Part shown: positions 7,761-9,061 of the stretch, piece after piece
Layout: every line of letters starts with the position of its first letter
Numbering within the stretch: position 1 is the first letter of the stretch
Assembly (NCBI GenBank): GCA_900755865.1
Contig: CAAEHZ010000025.1
Span: 1 to 9,061, forward strand
DNA: 9,061 nucleotides
Source: Lachnospiraceae bacterium
Lineage (GTDB): Bacteria > Bacillota > Clostridia > Lachnospirales > Lachnospiraceae
Direction: 5' to 3'
Notes under the pieces: model-generated
The model's database searches: none
What the model saw: only the letters and a program-made list of their open reading frames with translations
Told to the model about the DNA's origin: nothing
Made by a program: the position numbers and the translations under genes

Positions 7761-8819
7761 TTACTCCTTTGCGATTTTCTTCGCCACGACGACGAATCGT
7801 CCGTTTGTTTCCTGATAATCACAGGTGGAAAGCGTCAGAAGCTGGTCGCCGTATTCTGCCGTCACACCCGTATCATAAAAGGACATAGCTGCCATTTCCT
7901 TCATGTAGGAATTAAATTCCTGCTCGCCATTGGCATCTATAAACTGATAATATTTAAAAACAATCTCATCTTCCCTGTAAACTCTGGAACGGAAAACGTA
8001 CATAACCTGATAGATACCCTTTTCATAAATGGTATCAAACTGAATGTAAGGATGTTTCTCGTAATAAGATACATCCTCATACTTGTCCAGCTTTCCAAAC
8101 ATATTTCCGCTCTTCATGTGATGCCCGTAAATAATAAAGTTGGTGCTGGGCTTCAACACATCACAATCCTTATCCATAAAAATGCAGCCGTTCTTGTCGT
8201 TGTTTCCGTCCAAATCCCGTTTCAGATAATATTCGTTATCCGAAGTCTGCATCACAGGATAGTTTATATTTGTATCGTCAATTTTCACCCATCCGATTAG
8301 GTTTTTATACTGATTTAGCAGTTTTTTATATTCATCTAACACTTCTTTTTCCGGCTGCTCCCCATCCAGTGTGTAAAAGGGGGCAGATGCCTGTCCCGTG
8401 CTCTCCTGCAGGGGAGAATCCTTTTTCTGTCCAAGTTCTCTGTAAATATTGCCGGTCTTATTTTCCTTCCAGGAATAATACCCCACATATCCCAGACAGC
8501 CCACAGCGCAAAGACTGCATATAAGTACAATCCATTTTCTGCGTCTTTCCTGCTTTTTCAGTTCCTGCTTTACAAAAGCATCCATCTGCTGCTTCTTTAA
8601 GACTTCTTCTATTTCCTTCTGAAAATCCTTTCCAAGTATGGTATAAAAACGGATTTTTTCACCCTTTATTTCCTTCAGCAGACGTTCCAGAGCTGTCCTG
8701 TTTTTTAAATCCACATTCTTCTTAAGCTTCTCAATCAACTGCTGGTCGCGAAGGGCTTTATTGTACTCTGCTCTGTTTTCAAAGCTCCTTCCCATGACCT
8801 CAAAATATTCCCGCGCCAT
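7761..8819 (-). CDS. Class B sortase with a long cytoplasmic N-terminal extension
   Basis: This membrane-bound transpeptidase cuts a surface protein at its sorting motif and joins it to peptidoglycan. Counting from the start at 8819 (352 residues), the catalytic residues are H233 (IIYGHHMKSG), C333 (LLTLSTCDY) and R341 (NGRFVVV). The class B character is shown by the extended catalytic domain, the GHHMxxxxMF motif and the TLSTCxY cysteine site. One membrane segment lies at about 96-115, after a basic KKQERRRK stretch, giving an N-in topology. About 95 residues in front of it are highly charged and probably helical or coiled coil, much longer than the short N-terminus of a typical class B sortase. 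The likely substrate is the giant PKTG protein encoded immediately downstream. A longer reading frame begins at 8852, but that ATG has no ribosome binding site and lies at the -10 box of the promoter. The ATG at 8819 has GAGG six bases upstream. The stop codon lies inside the ribosome-binding region of the next gene, four bases before its ATG. Confidence 0.93.
   Translation of the reverse strand: MAREYFEVMGRSFENRAEYNKALRDQQLIEKLKKNVDLKNRTALERLLKEIKGEKIRFYTILGKDFQKEIEEVLKKQQMDAFVKQELKKQERRRKWIVLICSLCAVGCLGYVGYYSWKENKTGNIYRELGQKKDSPLQESTGQASAPFYTLDGEQPEKEVLDEYKKLLNQYKNLIGWVKIDDTNINYPVMQTSDNEYYLKRDLDGNNDKNGCIFMDKDCDVLKPSTNFIIYGHHMKSGNMFGKLDKYEDVSYYEKHPYIQFDTIYEKGIYQVMYVFRSRVYREDEIVFKYYQFIDANGEQEFNSYMKEMAAMSFYDTGVTAEYGDQLLTLSTCDYQETNGRFVVVAKKIAKE
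7764..7768 (-). promoter_or_regulatory. Ribosome binding site that sets the start of the giant gene
   Basis: On the minus strand AGGAG (inside AAAGGAG) ends seven bases before the ATG at 7756. It overlaps the last codons of the sortase gene, whose TAA follows directly at 7763-7761. The site supports the 7756 start over the upstream in-frame ATG at 7822 and suggests that ribosomes finishing the sortase reinitiate on the giant gene. Confidence 0.85.
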
Positions 8820-8825
8820 ACCGTT

Positions 8826-8829
8826 CCTC
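8826..8829 (-). promoter_or_regulatory. Ribosome binding site that sets the sortase start
   Basis: The minus strand reads TTGAGGAACGGT directly before the ATG at 8819, giving GAGG with a six-base spacer. The alternative ATG at 8852 is preceded by TAGTTAAAATA, which contains no Shine-Dalgarno-like sequence. Together with the promoter position this makes the shorter protein the better call. Confidence 0.7.
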
Positions 8830-8853
8830 AATCTTATGCCTATACTCTTCATT

Positions 8854-8882
8854 ATTTTAACTAGATATAGAAATTATTGCAA
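8854..8882 (-). promoter_or_regulatory. Sigma-A-like promoter of the sortase/surface-protein operon
   Basis: On the minus strand TTGCAA (8882-8877) and TAAAAT (8859-8854) are separated by exactly 17 bases. Each box differs from the vegetative consensus at few positions (TTGACA, TATAAT). AT-rich sequence lies just upstream. Transcription would begin near 8847, leaving about 28 bases of leader before the 8819 start codon. It is the only good promoter seen on this strand in the window. Confidence 0.72.
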
Positions 8883-8901
8883 GTCTTTTATCCAGATATA
8901 G
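8863..8901 (-). repeat. Direct repeat CTATATCT flanking the -35 box
   Basis: CTATATCT occurs twice in the same direction on the minus strand, at 8901-8894 and 8870-8863, 31 bases apart (about three helical turns). One copy lies in the promoter spacer and the other about 12 bases upstream of the -35 box. This geometry would suit a regulator binding one face of the DNA, but an AT-rich 8-mer can recur by chance in a region this size. Confidence 0.35.
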
Positions 8902-8928
8902 CCCTTTTTTCCCGTAAAAAAAATACCC

Positions 8929-8944
8929 GTTTCCTTCCGGAAAC
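8929..8944. repeat. Perfect inverted repeat in the divergent intergenic region
   Basis: GTTTCC (8929-8934) and GGAAAC (8939-8944) form a perfect 6-bp dyad around TTCC. Read on the minus strand it is followed, after five bases, by a run of eight T. It could be an operator for the plus-strand gene, since it abuts the proposed -35 position, or a weak terminator of leftward transcription. No use is proven. Confidence 0.35.
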
Positions 8945-8970
8945 ATTGACATGCCCCCCTGCATAGAATA
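8943..8970 (+). promoter_or_regulatory. Sporulation sigma-K-like promoter before the cysteine-rich gene
   Basis: AC (8943-8944), 17 bases, then CATAGAATA (8962-8970) matches the known sigma-K pattern AC-N16/17-CATANNNTA. The initiation point would be near 8977, about 25 bases before the ATG. A vegetative -35 hexamer TTGACA lies at 8946-8951, but no good -10 box sits 16-18 bases from it (TAAAGC at 17; TAGAAT only 12 bases away). The sigma-K reading is therefore the better fit, though short patterns like this can arise by chance. Confidence 0.42.
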
Positions 8971-8989
8971 AAGCATAAATAAACTCTTT

Positions 8990-8994
8990 GGAGG
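8990..8994 (+). promoter_or_regulatory. Ribosome binding site of the cysteine-rich gene
   Basis: GGAGG lies seven bases before the ATG at 9002. This is a near-perfect Shine-Dalgarno site and is the main reason for calling a gene from only 20 visible codons. Confidence 0.8.
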
Positions 8995-9001
8995 CAATAT
9001 A

Positions 9002-9061
9002 ATGAGTGATTTAACCGCTACAAACTGTGGATGTGCAAATGACTGCGGATGCTCCGGAAAT
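9002..9061 (+). CDS. Start of a small cysteine-rich protein, truncated by the window edge
   Basis: Only the first 20 codons are visible: MSDLTATNCGCANDCGCSGN. Four cysteines (C9, C11, C15, C17) sit in CGC motifs among Gly, Asn and Asp. The frame is open to the window end and has a strong ribosome binding site and a plausible promoter. From memory, similar starts (MS-L-ATNCGC) occur in short clostridial proteins carrying the misleading label 'chorion class high-cysteine' protein; this recollection was not checked. Cysteine clusters of this kind suit metal binding or disulfide cross-linking, as in some spore-coat proteins, and the sigma-K-like promoter would agree with the latter. It is transcribed away from the sortase operon, so no shared function is implied. 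A cysteine-rich peptide precursor or a metallothionein-like protein are other options. Confidence 0.68.
   Translation, partial: MSDLTATNCGCANDCGCSGN

Noticed and set aside
7757..7822. Upstream ATG at 7822 as the start of the giant gene.
   Set aside because: It would overlap the sortase by 62 bases and put a polar 22-residue leader before the basic signal peptide. The ATG at 7756 has an ideal ribosome binding site.
7653..8300. Long plus-strand open frame (215 codons) with hydrophobic stretches.
   Set aside because: It lies antisense to the sortase catalytic domain and the start of the giant gene, both clearly coding. It has no convincing ribosome binding site, and its hydrophobic composition follows from the complement of the charged coding strand.
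8946..8969. Vegetative promoter TTGACA with TAGAAT for the plus-strand gene.
   Set aside because: The boxes are only 12 bases apart, too close for sigma-A. The overlapping sigma-K-like pattern fits in spacing, although the perfect TTGACA keeps some doubt.

Overview
The window looks like part of the chromosome of a low-to-moderate-GC, Gram-positive anaerobe of the class Clostridia, most likely a gut Lachnospiraceae member. This is inferred from BspA-type leucine-rich-repeat surface proteins with TP-rich and SN-rich linkers, a PKTG-type sorting signal, a class B sortase, AGGAG-type ribosome binding sites and sigma-A-like promoter boxes. No rRNA, tRNA, insertion sequence, phage gene or CRISPR array was seen, and no gene appears frameshifted.

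Layout. About 97% of the window is one tightly packed minus-strand cluster, read from right to left. It runs: class B sortase (8819 down to 7761); a 1595-residue cell-wall-anchored protein with BspA leucine-rich repeats, InlB-type B-repeats and an NTPKTG sorting signal (7756 to 2969); a second secreted BspA-type protein of 646 residues without any anchor (2944 to 1004); and a 318-residue subtilisin-like serine protease without a signal peptide (990 to 34). The gaps are 4, 24 and 13 bases and no strong internal terminator is visible, so the four genes are probably one operon. A good sigma-A-like promoter (TTGCAA, 17 bases, TAAAAT) lies at 8882 to 8854. It overlaps the longest possible sortase start, so the sortase more likely starts at 8819, behind a GAGG ribosome binding site. 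Only a weak AT-rich hairpin follows the protease gene.

The right edge (8820-9061) is a divergent intergenic region. It is followed on the plus strand by the first 20 codons of a cysteine-rich small protein that the window truncates. Its upstream region carries a good GGAGG site and a sequence resembling a sporulation sigma-K promoter (AC, 17 bases, CATAGAATA).

How the genes may work together (inference): the sortase attaches the giant repeat protein to the peptidoglycan through the PKTG motif. The second BspA-type protein shares the C-terminal domain of the giant protein but ends where the latter continues into its anchor, so the pair looks like an anchored and a released form of one surface system. 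The protease lacks export and wall signals, and its link to the surface proteins is unexplained. Nothing here is clearly a wholly new system. The most interesting points are the anchored/free pair, the signal-less protease in a surface operon, the sortase with a long cytoplasmic extension and the cysteine-rich gene with a sporulation-like promoter.
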